This document shows, piece by piece, positions 35,263 to 47,370 of a stretch of 64,000 bases of DNA; the first letter of the stretch is position 1, and every line of letters begins with the position of its first letter. The notes beneath the pieces were generated by a model, which had not been told where the DNA came from, ran no database searches, and saw only the letters and a list, made by a program, of their open reading frames with translations. This stretch comes from Chlorocebus sabaeus. Its lineage: Eukaryota > Chordata > Mammalia > Primates > Cercopithecidae. Made by a program: the position numbers and the translations under genes. The stretch spans positions 61,919,702-61,983,701 of the forward strand of contig NC_132927.1 in the NCBI RefSeq assembly GCF_047675955.1, read 5' to 3'.

Positions 35263-37109
35263 TTTTATTTAATTGTGGTGAATCTGTAATCTAGCAGTAT
35301 TCATGAGTTAAGTCATAATGTTTCCTAAAGTTTTTGTGTTTCTTCCACCCTGATGATATGCTTAAAATATGACTTTCTTCAGCAGTGTTTCTGTTTATTC
35401 AGAAATATGCACGACCCTTCTCTTCTTGGAGGCAGGTCCGCTCATTATGTGAAGAGCCACTGCCCTCAACAGGCCCACGCAAACATTTCCCAGGGTCCTG
35501 AGCGAGAACACGGGGAGAGGCCTGCTTTAAATCTAATTGCTCAAAAGTTACTAATCTCATTAGCAAGTTGTTTAAAAAGTGTAGTGACTTTGCTTATTGG
35601 GACCCATCTGGCTTTGAGAATGTCCTGGAAGGCCAGGCAGATTTGACCTTAGAATTCTCAAACTCTACCCAATACAGAACAGAAAGTGGCAGTGCAGGGA
35701 TAACTGGTCCCAGGTCTCTTCCTTTCCCACTGAAGTTCCGTCCTGAAACCCAGGAGGCTTTGCACACACACCCCAGCTCTGCACTCCTCCTCCCTAATCT
35801 GAACAAGCTTAGAAGTGTCATAACCTCAGGAGGACAGACCCAGTGGAGAGGTTCTCCAGGGCCCTGTGAGAAAGTTGGAGCCAGGAAATTCTGGAATCTG
35901 GGTACCCAAGACGGAGCCTGGAAGGAGTAATACAGGTTTTGGATGGTCGTATCCCTTTGACCGTGTGCTTTCCTTACCCTGATAGGAGGGGCGTGGGTGG
36001 TAGGTGTAATGTTGGTACTGTGGTCAATTGCAGCTTTTTCAGGAACTCTCACTGGTTTTGAGAGTATTCCCATCTTCTGAATTCCCTGCAGAATGGTCAA
36101 GAGAGTTGGGGAGATAGAACATTTGGAGAAAACACTAGAGTCAGAGCTTAGCCACATGCAAAGGTAGTTAATGGAGGTGGCTGTTTCACTGCGAATTTGC
36201 TTCATTTAGTCTTGACCCTAAATACCTAGTTTCTACACCTGTGAGTCCCCCCAAAAGACGAAGTAACTCCTTTAGGAGACTGAGTTCTAGAAACATATGA
36301 GCAGATTTCAGGAAGAACTAGAGCATGAGTGGGCACCTGCACTCCTTAAAATGGGGCCCGCCCTCTGCAGTAAGCCAGGAACTGGGGGAGCAGCCCCGGA
36401 GCTCTATTCTCAGGTGAGACAGGGTCACCTCTCATGCATGACGTAGCCCAGGCAGCCTTCTAGAAATGTGTCAGACTCTATTGCACTAGTAACTTTTTTA
36501 TTGCTAGGGTCACTAAAAGCCACTTTTTCAAATTATCGGAGGTTGTTTGCCAGGCTGTGCACAGAACTTCAGAAGAAGGAAAAAAGCCAATGTTTTTCTT
36601 CACCACACATAGAATAATTTATAGGTAGGGACCAATTTACTCGCTAGGGAACAGCGGGTGGCCTGTGCCTTCCCCAGTGGAAGGGACATTATGCTAAGCA
36701 GGGTGGCAGGCTTCAGTGCTCATGATAGGAGTCAGGAGACCCTTCTAATTAATTACATGACTGTCTTTACCCAGCATGGGTTCCTCACTTTCTCATCAAA
36801 GCCCTTGTTTAGTCAAAGCTGTATTTCTTTCATTTATTTATTATTTATACTTCCTCTCTTTCTAAAGAGAATTTGAGACAGCCGGAAAAAAAAAATGTGT
36901 GGGGATGTTTGCGAGAAGAGACTCTCTGCAATGGGACATTTGGAAAGAGAATTCTGACAGAAGTTTAGTGCATACTTTTTTTCTCTAGGCTCTTGTTCTT
37001 GATGAAATTTCCCTTTCTACGTCATCATTACTTCTCAAGAACTTCTTTCAGCTCTTTATTGGGTAGACGCAGGTAGCCGCTTTGATCTTTACCTTCTCAC
37101 TATACCTTC
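35263..37109. other. Intronic unique block with long antisense ORF and homeodomain-type motifs
   Basis: Repeat-free and more GC-rich than its surroundings. A 203-codon minus-strand ORF occupies 35,594-36,205, overlapped by plus-strand ORFs of 97 and 120 codons. TAATTGC, ACTAATC and CATTAGC words cluster at 35,535-35,563. I recognise no protein family in the ORF. Confidence 0.5.
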
Positions 37110-37568
37110 CCTGTGGGCTTTTCATTGCCATGAGAGTAGAATCTCAATGGTTTACCAAAGCCATGAAGATTTTCCCTGTTTAAGTCCATTAAAACTCTTG
37201 ACCCTATTTCTGCACTTTGCCTTCTCCTCATTTCTCATAAAGTTTCCCAGACACAGTGATCTTTCAGTTCCTGCCAGAGCTAAGGCTCTCTCTTCCTTGT
37301 ATCCTTGTGCCTACTCTTGCCTTTACCTGGACTTACTTATTGGCCGCTCTTCTCCCGAGCACTATCATTCGTCACCCTGGATCCCCCATCCTTAGCAACT
37401 CCTCATTCTTTAGGAATGCCATTTTCTAAGATGCCATCTGTGACTGCCATATTCAAATCTACCTGACACCCACCATTACCATCCTCTGTGACACTTCTTT
37501 ATTTCCTTCATGACATTGCTTACAATTTTATCATTTCTAATCTCAAGTTTTGTAGTTTTGATTAATTA
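37110..37568 (+). mobile_element. L2 LINE 3' end, first part
   Basis: The text resembles the L2 3' region in order (TGCACTTTGCCTTCTCCTCA, then ATGCCATCTGTGACTGCCAT). An Alu interrupts it, and it resumes at 37,848. Confidence 0.6.
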
Positions 37569-37847
37569 ATTTTTTTTTTTGAGACAGAGTGTCACTTTGT
37601 TGCCCAGACTGGAGTGCAGTCGTGCAGTCTCAGCTCACTGCATGCTCCACCAGTATACTGGGTTCAAGTGATTCTCCTGCCTCTGTCTCCACAGTAGCTA
37701 GGATTACAGGCACCTGGCACCACACCCAGCTAGTTTTTGTATTTTTAGTAGAGACGGGATTTCACTATGTTGGCCAGGCTGGTCTTGAACTCCTGACCTC
37801 AGGTGATCCACCCGCCTTGGCCTCCCAAATTGCTGGGATTACAGGCG
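37569..37847 (-). mobile_element. AluS element (antisense) inserted in L2
   Basis: T-run, then GAGACAGAGTGTCACTTTGT, through to GCTGGGATTACAGGCGAT. The last bases of the Alu 5' end are missing. Confidence 0.9.
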
Positions 37848-37985
37848 ATCTTGCTTTCTAAACATAGCACCTTCCGGACGGTAGGGACTTTATCTGTCTT
37901 GCTCACCTGTGCATCACACGGGCGTCCTGCTGCATCAGACACACAGCGGCCACTCAACTGTCTGATGAATAAATGCATGAGAAAT
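37848..37985 (+). mobile_element. L2 LINE 3' end, second part
   Basis: CGGTAGGGACTTTATCTGTC and GTCTGATGAATAAATGCATG match the L2 3' terminus, in line with the part before the Alu. Confidence 0.65.
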
Positions 37986-38556
37986 ACTAGCCTTAAAGAA
38001 AGGTCTGATACACTTCACTTGGTTTGGAATGTTTACCAAAAACTTTTGCTTTTCTAGAGAGGGTTGCAGGCTGATCCAAAAGAATTGGTTTATAATTATG
38101 AAATTTTAAAAAGCGTCAGAGAACCAACAAGGAAAGATTTTTGAGGAAATGGAGGCTCATCAGGAACGCACAACATATGAAGTTGTTGCCCACTCACATG
38201 TCTTTTTCCTTGACCTGTTTCTAGAATGTATTGTCTCAGACAGCTGACCTGTCTTGGAGATGTAGTACTTTATAAGAGGAACCAAGTATGATCTTCCCAA
38301 GGACCAGGGCCTGCAGTCTAGTCAAGAGTGGGAGTGTAACTGAAGAAGGAATGAATAACCCACTCTCATTTCAAGCATGGGATTCTCTCATTACTCTCAC
38401 TGTTTTAAATCTTCATTATCATCACAGACTTTACATTATTCCCTTATGTATGAATGTTATTTTTATTGACCATAGAAGATTGGAACCTTTTTCTGGAAAA
38501 ACATCACATGGTTGAGTCAAGGATGAAAAGTCAATCAAAACTACCTTTTCATGTGT
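37986..38556. other. Intronic sequence, no recognised element
   Basis: Unique-looking. Nothing further can be supported. Confidence 0.5.
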
Positions 38557-38602
38557 TGGGGGGCGGGGCGGAGAGAGAGAGAGAGAGAGCACCTGTGTGT
38601 GT

Positions 38603-38641
<39 letters not shown>
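38557..38641. repeat. G-rich GC-box, (GA)n and (TG)n compound repeat
   Basis: GTTGGGGGGCGGGGCGGAGA contains an SP/KLF-type GC box and runs directly into (GA)n (38,571-38,589) and then (TG)n (38,594-38,640). Confidence 0.85.
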
Positions 38642-38642
<1 letters not shown>

Positions 38643-40279
38643 TGGGACCATCTTTCAGCTGTGTTGCCTCCCTCTGGTGGCCATTATATGCACATGGCCT
38701 GAGTGACAGGGACTGAGTCAGAACGTAACTTACTTTTCAAAAAAAAAAAAAAGAAAAAAAACCTAAGTCATTGTATGCTCCTGAGTTTTAAAAATTATTA
38801 TTGATGGGAGCTCTTTAAAAAAAAAAAAAAAGTGGTTGAAATTGATTAGCACTAAGAAAAAAGAGCTTTTTGCCTTTAGGGTAGAGTTTGAAAGCTGCCA
38901 TGGCCCTCAGTGAAAGGAGCATTCTGATTGTGTATAAACCTGTGAAAGGATCTGCCTGTATGTTTAAATTCTTCTGTGTTTGGAGAACACATCTCAGAAT
39001 TCATTCACATGATCAAGGCCACCAGTATAGATTATATTAAAGGTAGCTTTTAAAACCTGCTGTGTATTTTCAATATTCTCCTTCAAATTATTCTTTATGA
39101 ATATTGTGCAGCTACACTGGATATGATACTGAGGCAGCTTATCTGGGTTTTATTTTAAGCTTTAGAATGACTTGATTTGATCTTAAGCCATTTCTAGTCA
39201 TGTTCTTGGGGTAGGGATGGGGGGAATGTCCTTGAGAGAAGAAGAGGGTCAAGGATAATAAGCAATACTAATTTTTCTTCTGTTTCTTATCCCCTCTTGT
39301 TCCTCAAATCCAGAAATAGTCTCCTGAACATAGCCTGACACCTCGGCATGACAGGTGTTCTGAAGATGAGAAGGCGCGTTGTAAAAACCTATTTATTCAG
39401 TGAGGAAATTTTATACCATTTACATTCAGAGTTATCTCTAGGATACCAAAATAGGCTTAAGCAATGAATTTTTCATGTTTTAGACTCAAAACCAGATAAC
39501 TCACCTGGAAATACACAGTATGTAATTTCATTTCATGCACCTAATCAATATCTTTGACCAAAATCTGTATTCCTCTTGTGAAGGAGGCGTAAGATTTTCT
39601 GTTTTGTTATGTATATTACATGTGTGCAATATTAGGGTAGGGAAGTAGGCCATGTTTACCTTTTTGGATTCAGTTTATTTTTTTCATAAGTCTTTTTATA
39701 GTTCTCAAAGATACTGGCCTATTTTATGTTGATTCTAACTGTGGAACGGTAAAGGAGTATGCAATTAAAGTTCGGTTGAACTGTCACATTGAATTTATGT
39801 AAATATTTAAAATATATTGTTATTATATAATAGAAATTCATATTTTTTTGTGGTAGATCACAAATACTTGATTTCAGGTCACAACCATCATAGAGGTGAG
39901 CTATTAGGTACGGACATGCCTCTCGACAAACCAAGTATGTTATAATGTTTCTGAGTGGCCCTATTTCTGCAGTACTATAAGTCAATTAGAGCATGGAATT
40001 TGATGTTATTTGGTAAAACAAATATAGTGCTGTAGTAATTGCAACTATTTCCTAGTTGCATGCCTTTTACGAAGGACATCTAGTTTCTTTAAGCCCAGGG
40101 ACTATTCATCCATCGCTCTATCTATCCCTCAATCTTTCCAGATAGCTTTAGGTAGCTTAAAACTCTTGAAAGCTATTCTGAAATATTATCTCGCTGATTC
40201 CTTATGGGACCTCAGATTGAACTATGTCAAAGAGTTTTTGCAGACTGCCTTTTCAAACAAAGCAATCATCTGAAGGTCG
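38642..40279. other. Intronic sequence, no recognised element
   Basis: A-runs lie at 38,740-38,761 and 38,817-38,831. Otherwise it is unique-looking AT-rich DNA. Confidence 0.5.
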
Positions 40280-40400
40280 TTCTTTGACTCGTTCGTTTAT
40301 GCTACAAACAGTTCTTGAATGCCTGCCACGTGCTGCTGTAGGCTCTGGGGAAGTAATGGTGAGTGAAAGAAGGCCAGCCGGTCTGCCTAGAGCTTACAGA
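40280..40400 (-). mobile_element. L2 LINE 3' end (antisense)
   Basis: CAGTTCTTGAATGCCTGCCA, GTAGGCTCTGGGGAAGTAAT and TGCCTAGAGCTTACAGAG match the reverse complement of the L2 3' terminus. Confidence 0.55.
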
Positions 40401-40439
40401 GAGGCAGAACAGGGGTTAGGAGCAGATAACTCCTATCAG

Positions 40440-40515
40440 CCCATCCCTGAGTTCAAGTCCTAGCCCTGTCACTTACTCACTGATCAACTTCATAAATGTC
40501 TGAACATACTTTCAG
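40440..40515 (+). mobile_element. MIR SINE fragment
   Basis: GAGTTCAAGTCCTAGCCCTG and CACTTACTCACTGATCAAC match the front half of MIR. Confidence 0.55.
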
Positions 40516-40694
40516 GATTGATGGGTGGAAGATATATATGTATATTACCAAAGAAAAGAACTGTGATCAATGAATGAACAAGGAAAGTAAAAGTTGATGG
40601 ATTCAGTACAACCAATTCTCTACCAAATTAGGGACAAATGCTCCCTGGCACAGGAGCTTTTGTTGTTATTTAAAGCTGATCTTAGGAATGACCA

Positions 40695-40915
40695 ACATAA
40701 TGAGTGTGTGTTTTCCACACGTTAGGTAATGTTCTAAGTGATTTACATTCCTCTAACAATTGTGAACTATTAATACTAATATTTTCTCCATTTTATATGA
40801 ATTAACTGGGACATAGAGTAGTGACATAGTATGCCCAAGTTAACACAACTGGTAAGTGAAAAGCTGTTCAGGTCCTCTGTCTCCAGAGCCCAGCTCTTGC
40901 TCATAACACCTTTTC
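40695..40915 (-). mobile_element. MIR SINE (antisense)
   Basis: TTCTAAGTGATTTACATTCC, TCCATTTTATATGAATTAAC and TTAACACAACTGGTAAGTGA follow antisense MIR order. Confidence 0.7.
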
Positions 40916-40929
40916 TACTTCTCTTAAAC

Positions 40930-41165
40930 CAGTTTATTGAGTGCCTGATTGGTACTGCTAGTCACTTTATGTGATTTATATCTAATCCTCCCAACAATTT
41001 CCTAAGCACAGCTGATTATCCTCTTTGAGATAAAAAACAGTAAAATTCAGAGAGGTTAAGTCAATTAAGTCAGGTGCCCTTTGTCATGCTGTTAGGGAGT
41101 GGAAGCGCTGAGATAAGAAAGTAAATTCTGACTGACTCCAAACCCTTAACTCTTTCCACAACACG
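40930..41165 (-). mobile_element. MIR SINE (antisense), second of a pair
   Basis: TTTATTGAGTGCCTGATTGG, TCCTCCCAACAATTTCCTAA and TTCAGAGAGGTTAAGTCAAT match antisense MIR. It lies directly after another MIR in the same orientation. Confidence 0.75.
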
Positions 41166-41244
41166 AAATCAGACCCAGAAGAGAGAAGGACCAGTTGTTT
41201 CAGTTCCCCGAAAGCAATTCCTGATAGGGAGTGGCTGGGTGGTC

Positions 41245-41420
41245 AAACCTTAAAGTGACTGATCAGCAGCCTCACTTGGGAAAGTTGACAAGTTGCACCT
41301 GACCCACCTCCTTTGCAGACCTATTAAACCACAAGCTGCAGGGGTGGGGCCCAGAAACCTTCATTTCTCATCACTTTCCGCTAGTGTTTTTGATGACCCT
41401 CAGGTTTGGGGAAACAGTGT
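41245..41420 (+). mobile_element. hAT-Charlie MITE (MER5B-like)
   Basis: ATCAGCAGCCTCACTTGGGA and CAGGGGTGGGGCCCAGAAAC are the conserved parts of MER5-type elements. Termini are degraded. Confidence 0.55.
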
Positions 41421-42122
41421 ACCAAGTGATGAGGGGGAAAAATTTTTCCCAAGAGTCTAAGAAATCAATTATTTTCTGTGAAACATAAGATGGTTGGAAT
41501 CTGTTTGAACAAATGAATTAATATTATGAATGAACTGAATTATATTCCTTTGAAATGAATTGAAAGTATATAGACATCCACTATAGAAGATCCATCTGTT
41601 ATGGGCCATAGACTTTTATATCTTATTAGTACTCTCTCAATTTATTTGCCTCCTGAAATCCTGCTCTACCAGCTTCCCTTCACTACTGAGGACCAACTAC
41701 CCAGCCAGTTGCTATCAGGAATAGCTTTCAGAGCATCAAGACAATTGGCTATTCTTCTGAATCCAACCACCATGCAGGCAGTAGTTGACGTGGAAAGAGG
41801 CCACCCAATCCTGCAGTTCCAGATTTTAAAGGGAGCCAGGGATGATCAGTGGGATCTCCCTCCTAGTGGGCTGAGAGAGGCATGTAGCAGTAGTGAAAGT
41901 GTCCTCAAGTTCATGCATTTGAATTTATAACACTGGTTATTTGTTCTCAAGTTACCCCCATTACTCGAACCAATTGGAAACCATGTGAGAACAACGCTTC
42001 AAATGTATTAGAGTATTTTGTGTTTGCCAAGAGCGTAGCTTTTCCTTTTTAGTCTGATTTTAATGTTTTCAATATTAGATTGACTGGAACCTGGAGATGG
42101 TCATTGTTTAAACAAAGTGTTG

Positions 42123-42189
42123 CTTTTCTTTTCTTCCCTCCTTCCCTCCCTCTCTCCTTCTTTCTCTTTTCCCTTTTTTCTTTCTCTTT
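42123..42189. repeat. Pure pyrimidine tract (67 nt)
   Basis: Uninterrupted C/T on the + strand with TTCC and CCCT words. Confidence 0.85.
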
Positions 42190-42987
42190 GTCTCAGTAAA
42201 GATAAATATCTGCCTAATGAACAACTTCCAGAGGCTTGGTTGAAGTTTAGTGAATGAGATAGAGAAATGGTTTCAGGCTACCGGGTGGCTATTGATACGT
42301 TTCCCTAAATTCCTTTGCTAATCCCCACACCTCGGTCAGCTAACTATAGGACTCTCCTGATTATTGTGCAAACAGTATTTATAACCTATATAACCTATAG
42401 TCAAGAATGTGGAAATGTGCATAAAATCTATAAATTGCCTTAATGTTTCCAGATTTGTAGTGCAGTTAGGCCTGTGGATTATGCACCTGCCTGTGTCTGA
42501 TTTTCGGCGTGAACTGCTTAACTCCAGAAGCTATAAGTCAGATATGACCCTGGGAAACTTTTCTAAGAGAATTCCTCTTCAGTATAGCTTTCTCATTTGT
42601 ATCACTTCATGCGCCGTGCGGCCTTGTCACAATTCAGCCAGTGCTGAAACCATTAAGATTTTATTAGGTTTGTCCTTGTCATTCTATTATGTGATTGGCA
42701 ATGCTTATTGACAATTCTTATTTTCTGTCCTATGATTTTTATCGTCTTAGTTTATTAAGCGCTCCTGGAATACAGACTCCTGGAATTAATTAGAAAAGGA
42801 AAAAACCTTCTTAGGCAGCACTAGAAGAGAAACGCTGTGCAGAAAGCTTTTGCATGACTTACGTGCTTTGAGTCTCAGTTCCTATGAAAAGAGTTAAATT
42901 ACAATAAAGTAGCCTGGCATAGCTGCTGCTTTTACTGTCATCTTTAAGAGACTGGCAAGGCCGGGTTCTTGCTGCCTGCAAAGAGCA

Positions 42988-43012
42988 TTTTTTTTTTTTT
43001 TTTTTTTTTTTT
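42988..43012. repeat. Poly-T run (25 nt)
   Basis: T25 flanked by GAGCA and GCATG, not attached to a recognised retroelement. Confidence 0.85.
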
Positions 43013-43399
43013 GCATGTTGATTTATACTCAGGTTTTTGAAACTGTGATCTCCCTTAAATGAAAATTTTTGGCTTTACCTAGGACCTGTGATTAAGCCAT
43101 TCTTTATCATTTCTAGTTTCCTGGAGAGGAAGCAACATATTCAATACAGTATTCACATAAACAGGGAAATATTTAAAAATCGAAAAATACTCTTTTCCCT
43201 TTGAATTTGAAATTTATCTTGTAAAGCAATTCTTTTTATCACCAACATTTAGGCTTACAGGTGAAATGCCCAGTGATTTTGAAACGTGAGTTTGTTTATC
43301 GTCTTCTAGAAGCATGACTACCTCAGTGAGAAGCAGACAGAGAGTTGGGAGAAAGCATTGTGCAGTTAATGTTTTGTTCCTCCTCTCAGCTGAGCTGGG

Positions 43400-43735
43400 A
43401 TTCATCTCTGGCTTCACATTACAAGCAGCTTGGATCTGTATTCAGAACTTACACTTCTTCCCGGCTTGGGCCTCTCTATCCTTCTGATTTTCACAGAGCC
43501 ATCCTTTCCCTGCAGTGTTTTTCCTGATACCTCATGGGCTAGGGTAGAACTCTTTACACAGGACCAGGATTAGCTGATGCTCTAGGGTTAAGAACTCTTT
43601 ACTTAGAACCCGAATTCCCCACCTACTCATTGTTCTCCCCTCACTTAACTTTTAAGCCTCATGAGCCGGAAACTGCATCAGCTCTGTATACAGCTATATC
43701 CTCGTTCTAGTGCTCAATAAATATTGGTTCAATAA
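43400..43735 (+). mobile_element. L2 LINE 3' end (diverged)
   Basis: TAAGCCTCATGAGCCGGAAA and GTGCTCAATAAATATTGGTT match the L2 3' terminus. The earlier part is only loosely similar. Confidence 0.5.
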
Positions 43736-43889
43736 ATCAATGGAAAGTATATTATGTTTTCATGCTTTTTGATGTCCATGGGAGAAGCATTTTTAGGTTG
43801 TGTTTATTAGAAATTTATCTTAGTTTTCTCTAGAAAATGACGGCAATAATGCAAACTTTCTAAAGCACTTGTAAGAAGGTGTGTGTAGA

Positions 43890-44037
43890 TCTTCGATTCT
43901 CAACAGGGGATGATTTTCCCACTCCACGGGACATATATGTGGCAACATCAGGAGACATTCTGGGATGCACACCACAGCCCCACCACACAGAATTATCTGC
44001 TGCAAAATGTCAGTAGTGCTTAGGCTGAGAAACTGGG
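43890..44037 (+). mobile_element. MER5A-type hAT-Charlie MITE with internal deletion
   Basis: CGATTCTCAACAGGGGATGA at one end and AATGTCAGTAGTGCTTAGGC then TGAGAAACT at the other are MER5A ends. The middle is about 70 bp shorter than the usual element. Confidence 0.75.
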
Positions 44038-44169
44038 GTGGTTGAAAGTGCATAAAGCTTGGCAGGTCAAGGCTGATTTTATTTTGTTCTACACAGTGGA
44101 GTTCACCCCTTTGGATATCGTTAATAACAATTACATAGAGAATAATCAGCATTATTACGTTTTTGCCAT

Positions 44170-44365
44170 GTACAGACGTAAGTTTTTTTACAAGTATTAT
44201 TTTATTTGACCCTGTCAACTGTGCTGTGAGTCAGGAACCATTATTATCATTTTTCAGATAAGGAGACTAAGACTTGAAAAGAGAATTGTGTACTCGAGAT
44301 CCTGCTGCTATTTGGTGATAGAAGTAGGATGAGAACTCAGGATCTATACTTGTTGACCATTATAC
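44170..44365 (-). mobile_element. MIR SINE (antisense)
   Basis: TTATTATCATTTTTCAGATA, AGGAGACTAAGACTTGAAAA and GATGAGAACTCAGGATCTA follow antisense MIR order. Confidence 0.7.
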
Positions 44366-45599
44366 TTTCTTTCTCTGTAAATATGGTCCCCAACTTAAAG
44401 TCTAAAAGGATCTCTATCTTCATTATTCAGTAGGCACCACAGCTGGAAATGCAAAGAAAATTTAAATTTAAAAATTTAAATTTAAAAAAATCATTATGGC
44501 CTAGGTGGTTGTAATTTTACTAATATTTGTACTGATTGAAAGAAAAATACAGTGCATTCACTGCTAGGTGTAAGCTGTTGTTGATACGTGGAATAGAACA
44601 AATCTGCTATATGCTGTTACTTTGTGGGACTCCCAAGAAAGTCAAAGAAAGCTCTGAGAGTTTGTTTTCATTCCAAATTGAACTTGTCATAGCCGATCAA
44701 CACATTGTGGTCTAGATGGGACGTTTCTCCTATTAAGGTGTATGAACAGTGACAGTTTGCCCCGTGTAATCTTATTAGGAGCTTTCTTCAGAACCACATC
44801 ATCGTCTTATATAATTATAAAAGAACCACTCATGAGTAAAATATGCCTGCAAGAGAGCAAGGCACGGGGGCAAAGGGTTGGCTGATGGGGACCTATTCTC
44901 TCCTTGCAGAGGACACAGTTCAGGAAATGGAAAATTTACAATTTGGATGCATAATAATAGTTTCTAGGCCCATCCCTGAGTATTTGGTTGACTCCCAGTG
45001 TTAATGTCCTTGAGGCTGTTAGCTGATGAACTCTAAGCAAACACCATCGTCTTCAAGTATTGATTGTTTCTTAGCCCCTAATACTTGGCCTATAAGACAA
45101 TATAGAAGCATCTATTCTTTTCACATAGGAACTTAGAGACCCTGGTGTTGCTGTTTTTCTACCTTAGGACATTCTTTTCCGTGGTTGTTTCTATCACACT
45201 TTGAAGATTCCAGTAGAATACTCAAAAACATTACATTTAATTCTTTAGTGTCACTTTCCTAGCTCTTGCGGAAGTAATTATTAATAGAACCAGTTTTTTA
45301 TTCTTAAATGTTTTACAGAAGTGGGCTACTGTGATGACAAGTAGCTCTTTAAGGTCCTACTAGACGTTAGTACTTGTCAACCAGAGAAACATTTTCTGTT
45401 AAGGCCAAGTGTCATACATAGTCATTGCACTGCTCCACCCAGAAGATGTAATTTACATATAAGATGTTATTTGAGACTGTCTCCCAGGGACAAAAGTGAT
45501 TAGTGTGCCTTATGCCTTAACTCTTCTCAAAAGAGTCATGTGACATGCTCTTGCATCTATTTTAAATCTAATAAATTAAAACATGAATGATTAAATAAG
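44366..45599. other. Intronic sequence, no recognised element
   Basis: Contains an AAATTTAAATTT-type tandem at 44,459-44,487. Otherwise unique-looking. Confidence 0.5.
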
Positions 45600-45752
45600 A
45601 TGTTCATGGTGCTTCACAAATTTGAATGCACCCACCCCAGGCTCTCACTAACATGCAGATTCTGGGCCTGAGGTTTAGCTTTTCTACCATCTCCCCAGGT
45701 TAGGCTCATGCTACTGGACCAAGGACCACACTGGAGTACCAAGGTGCTAGGG
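45600..45752 (-). mobile_element. MER5B-type hAT-Charlie MITE
   Basis: ACATGCAGATTCTGGGCCTG, then TCCCCAGGTTAGGCTCATGC and GGACCAAGGACCACACTGGA match the MER5B core and end. Confidence 0.65.
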
Positions 45753-45943
45753 AACATTAAGATGATTTGAAACCTGAGCTAAGGATGCCATCAGGCTGAT
45801 TGCATTAAACTCATTTTTCCTATGCCACCTCAGTTATATAAATTATTCTTTAAGTCTATAGAGAGGTTTCTTTTGGAAGGAATGGCATCCTTTTCAGCAT
45901 CAAAACGCATATTAGGTTTTGTAAAAAATTAAATAACGCTTGA

Positions 45944-46243
45944 CTTTTTTTTTTTTGAGACAGGGTCTTGCTCTGTCACCCAGGTTGGACTGCAGCAGCA
46001 TGATCTTGACTCACCTCTGCCTCCTGGGCTCTGGCGATCCTCCCACCTCAGCCTTCAGAGTGGCAGATACTACAGGCTCACACCACCACATCTGGCTAAT
46101 TTTTCTAATTTTTAATAGAAATGGGGTTTCACTATGTTGCCCAAGCTGGTCTCGAGCTCCTGGGCTCAAGCTATATGCCTGCCTGGGCCACCCAAGGTAC
46201 TGGGATTACAGGTGTAAGCCACCATATGAAATCAAGCCCGGCC
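45944..46243 (-). mobile_element. AluJ element (antisense)
   Basis: T-run, then GAGACAGGGTCTTGCTCTGT, ending AAGCCCGGCC. GCTTGACTTTT before and GCTTGATTTTT after look like a diverged target-site duplication. GAGCTCCTGGGCTCAAGC indicates an older Alu. This is the last Alu before the FLRT2 coding exon. Confidence 0.9.
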
Positions 46244-47109
46244 ATGCTTGATTTTTAATAAAGCATCATATCTCTCTCTTTTACCTGAAAAAAATCCCCT
46301 CCCACCCACCTTGTATTTCCTAAACAATAAAAAATGAATTTTACCATTTCTGGTCATCAAAGGCATTTTTTTAAGATGGCTTACAATCTTTTAAATTATA
46401 GAACACATTTACAACATCCTTGACACTTAAATAACATTTCCAGTGTTCTTTTTTTCTTTTTTAATTATATTTCTAAAGATAGCTAAGGGAACAATTTCAA
46501 GTAGTTCCTCTGTGCTTTTAGATGTAAGTTGTTTCAATCTCCTTGTATTCCTGAGAATTAAGAGACTCGCAGTTTGCCATGTCCTATCATGTTAGCTTAT
46601 TTTGTAGGGAAATCAAATCTGGCACCTTTCAATTAACTTCTTTACCTCTCTAATCTAAAAACAGATGGAATACTTTCTGGAGCAAGAAGGCATGATTACT
46701 ATCTGTGGATTGCCTTGACTTCCTCAACTGTGTCTTCTGTCATTTCAAAATTTACTAAAAGACCTCTAATAAAAGCAGGAAAGCACAGACAGAAAGAAGG
46801 TGATGGTGTTGAAAAATAATTTACCCCTAGTCATGAGCTTGGCAACTCTTCAAGGGATCACAATGGTGTATCTCATCTGGACCTAGAGGTCCCGAAGGAG
46901 GAGATAAGTGGAGATGTTTTGTACCCTGGAGCTTAGTCATTCTCCTCGGTGACTCGAGTGCAAGCTATTTTGGAGGAAGATAAAGAGGAAAGGAGACAAG
47001 AAGTGGAAAAGAAAAAAAGTCTCTGCCTTCATACATGCTTCTGTTCACTACGTTTATACTACTTTTTTTTTCTTTGAAAAATTTTTTCTTTGAATTTTTT
47101 TTCTTTGAT
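46244..47109. other. Intronic sequence near coding exon
   Basis: Unique-looking, ending in T-rich tandem words (TTTTTTCTTTGAA, three copies, 47,063-47,110). Confidence 0.5.
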
Positions 47110-47370
47110 TCCATTTTTTTAAATTACGTGGTCATAACATATGTTAGGTAACAAAAAGAAAAATAAATAATGATTCCAATTTTGTTAAGTATAGGTATAG
47201 AAAAAAGGAAAGTAAGCAAATTGATCAGTTATCTCTGGGTGATAATATAATGAATAATCTTTATCACCTTCATACTATATTCTTTATATTTTATTCTCTA
47301 AAATTTTCCGTTAAGCCTAAGTTTTTGTATCAGAGTTTTAAAATACATTTTAAAAGGAAATGGCAACTAA
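47110..47370 (+). mobile_element. Old L1 (L1M) 3' end fragment
   Basis: AATGATTCCAATTTTGTTAA, GTTATCTCTGGGTGATAATA and ATTCTCTAAAATTTTCCGTT follow the 3' UTR of mammalian L1M elements in order. Confidence 0.55.

Larger units (their letters stand above)
41421..43399. other. Intronic sequence with a pyrimidine tract and T25 run
   Basis: Unique-looking apart from 42,123-42,189 (pure pyrimidine) and 42,988-43,012 (T25). Confidence 0.5.
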
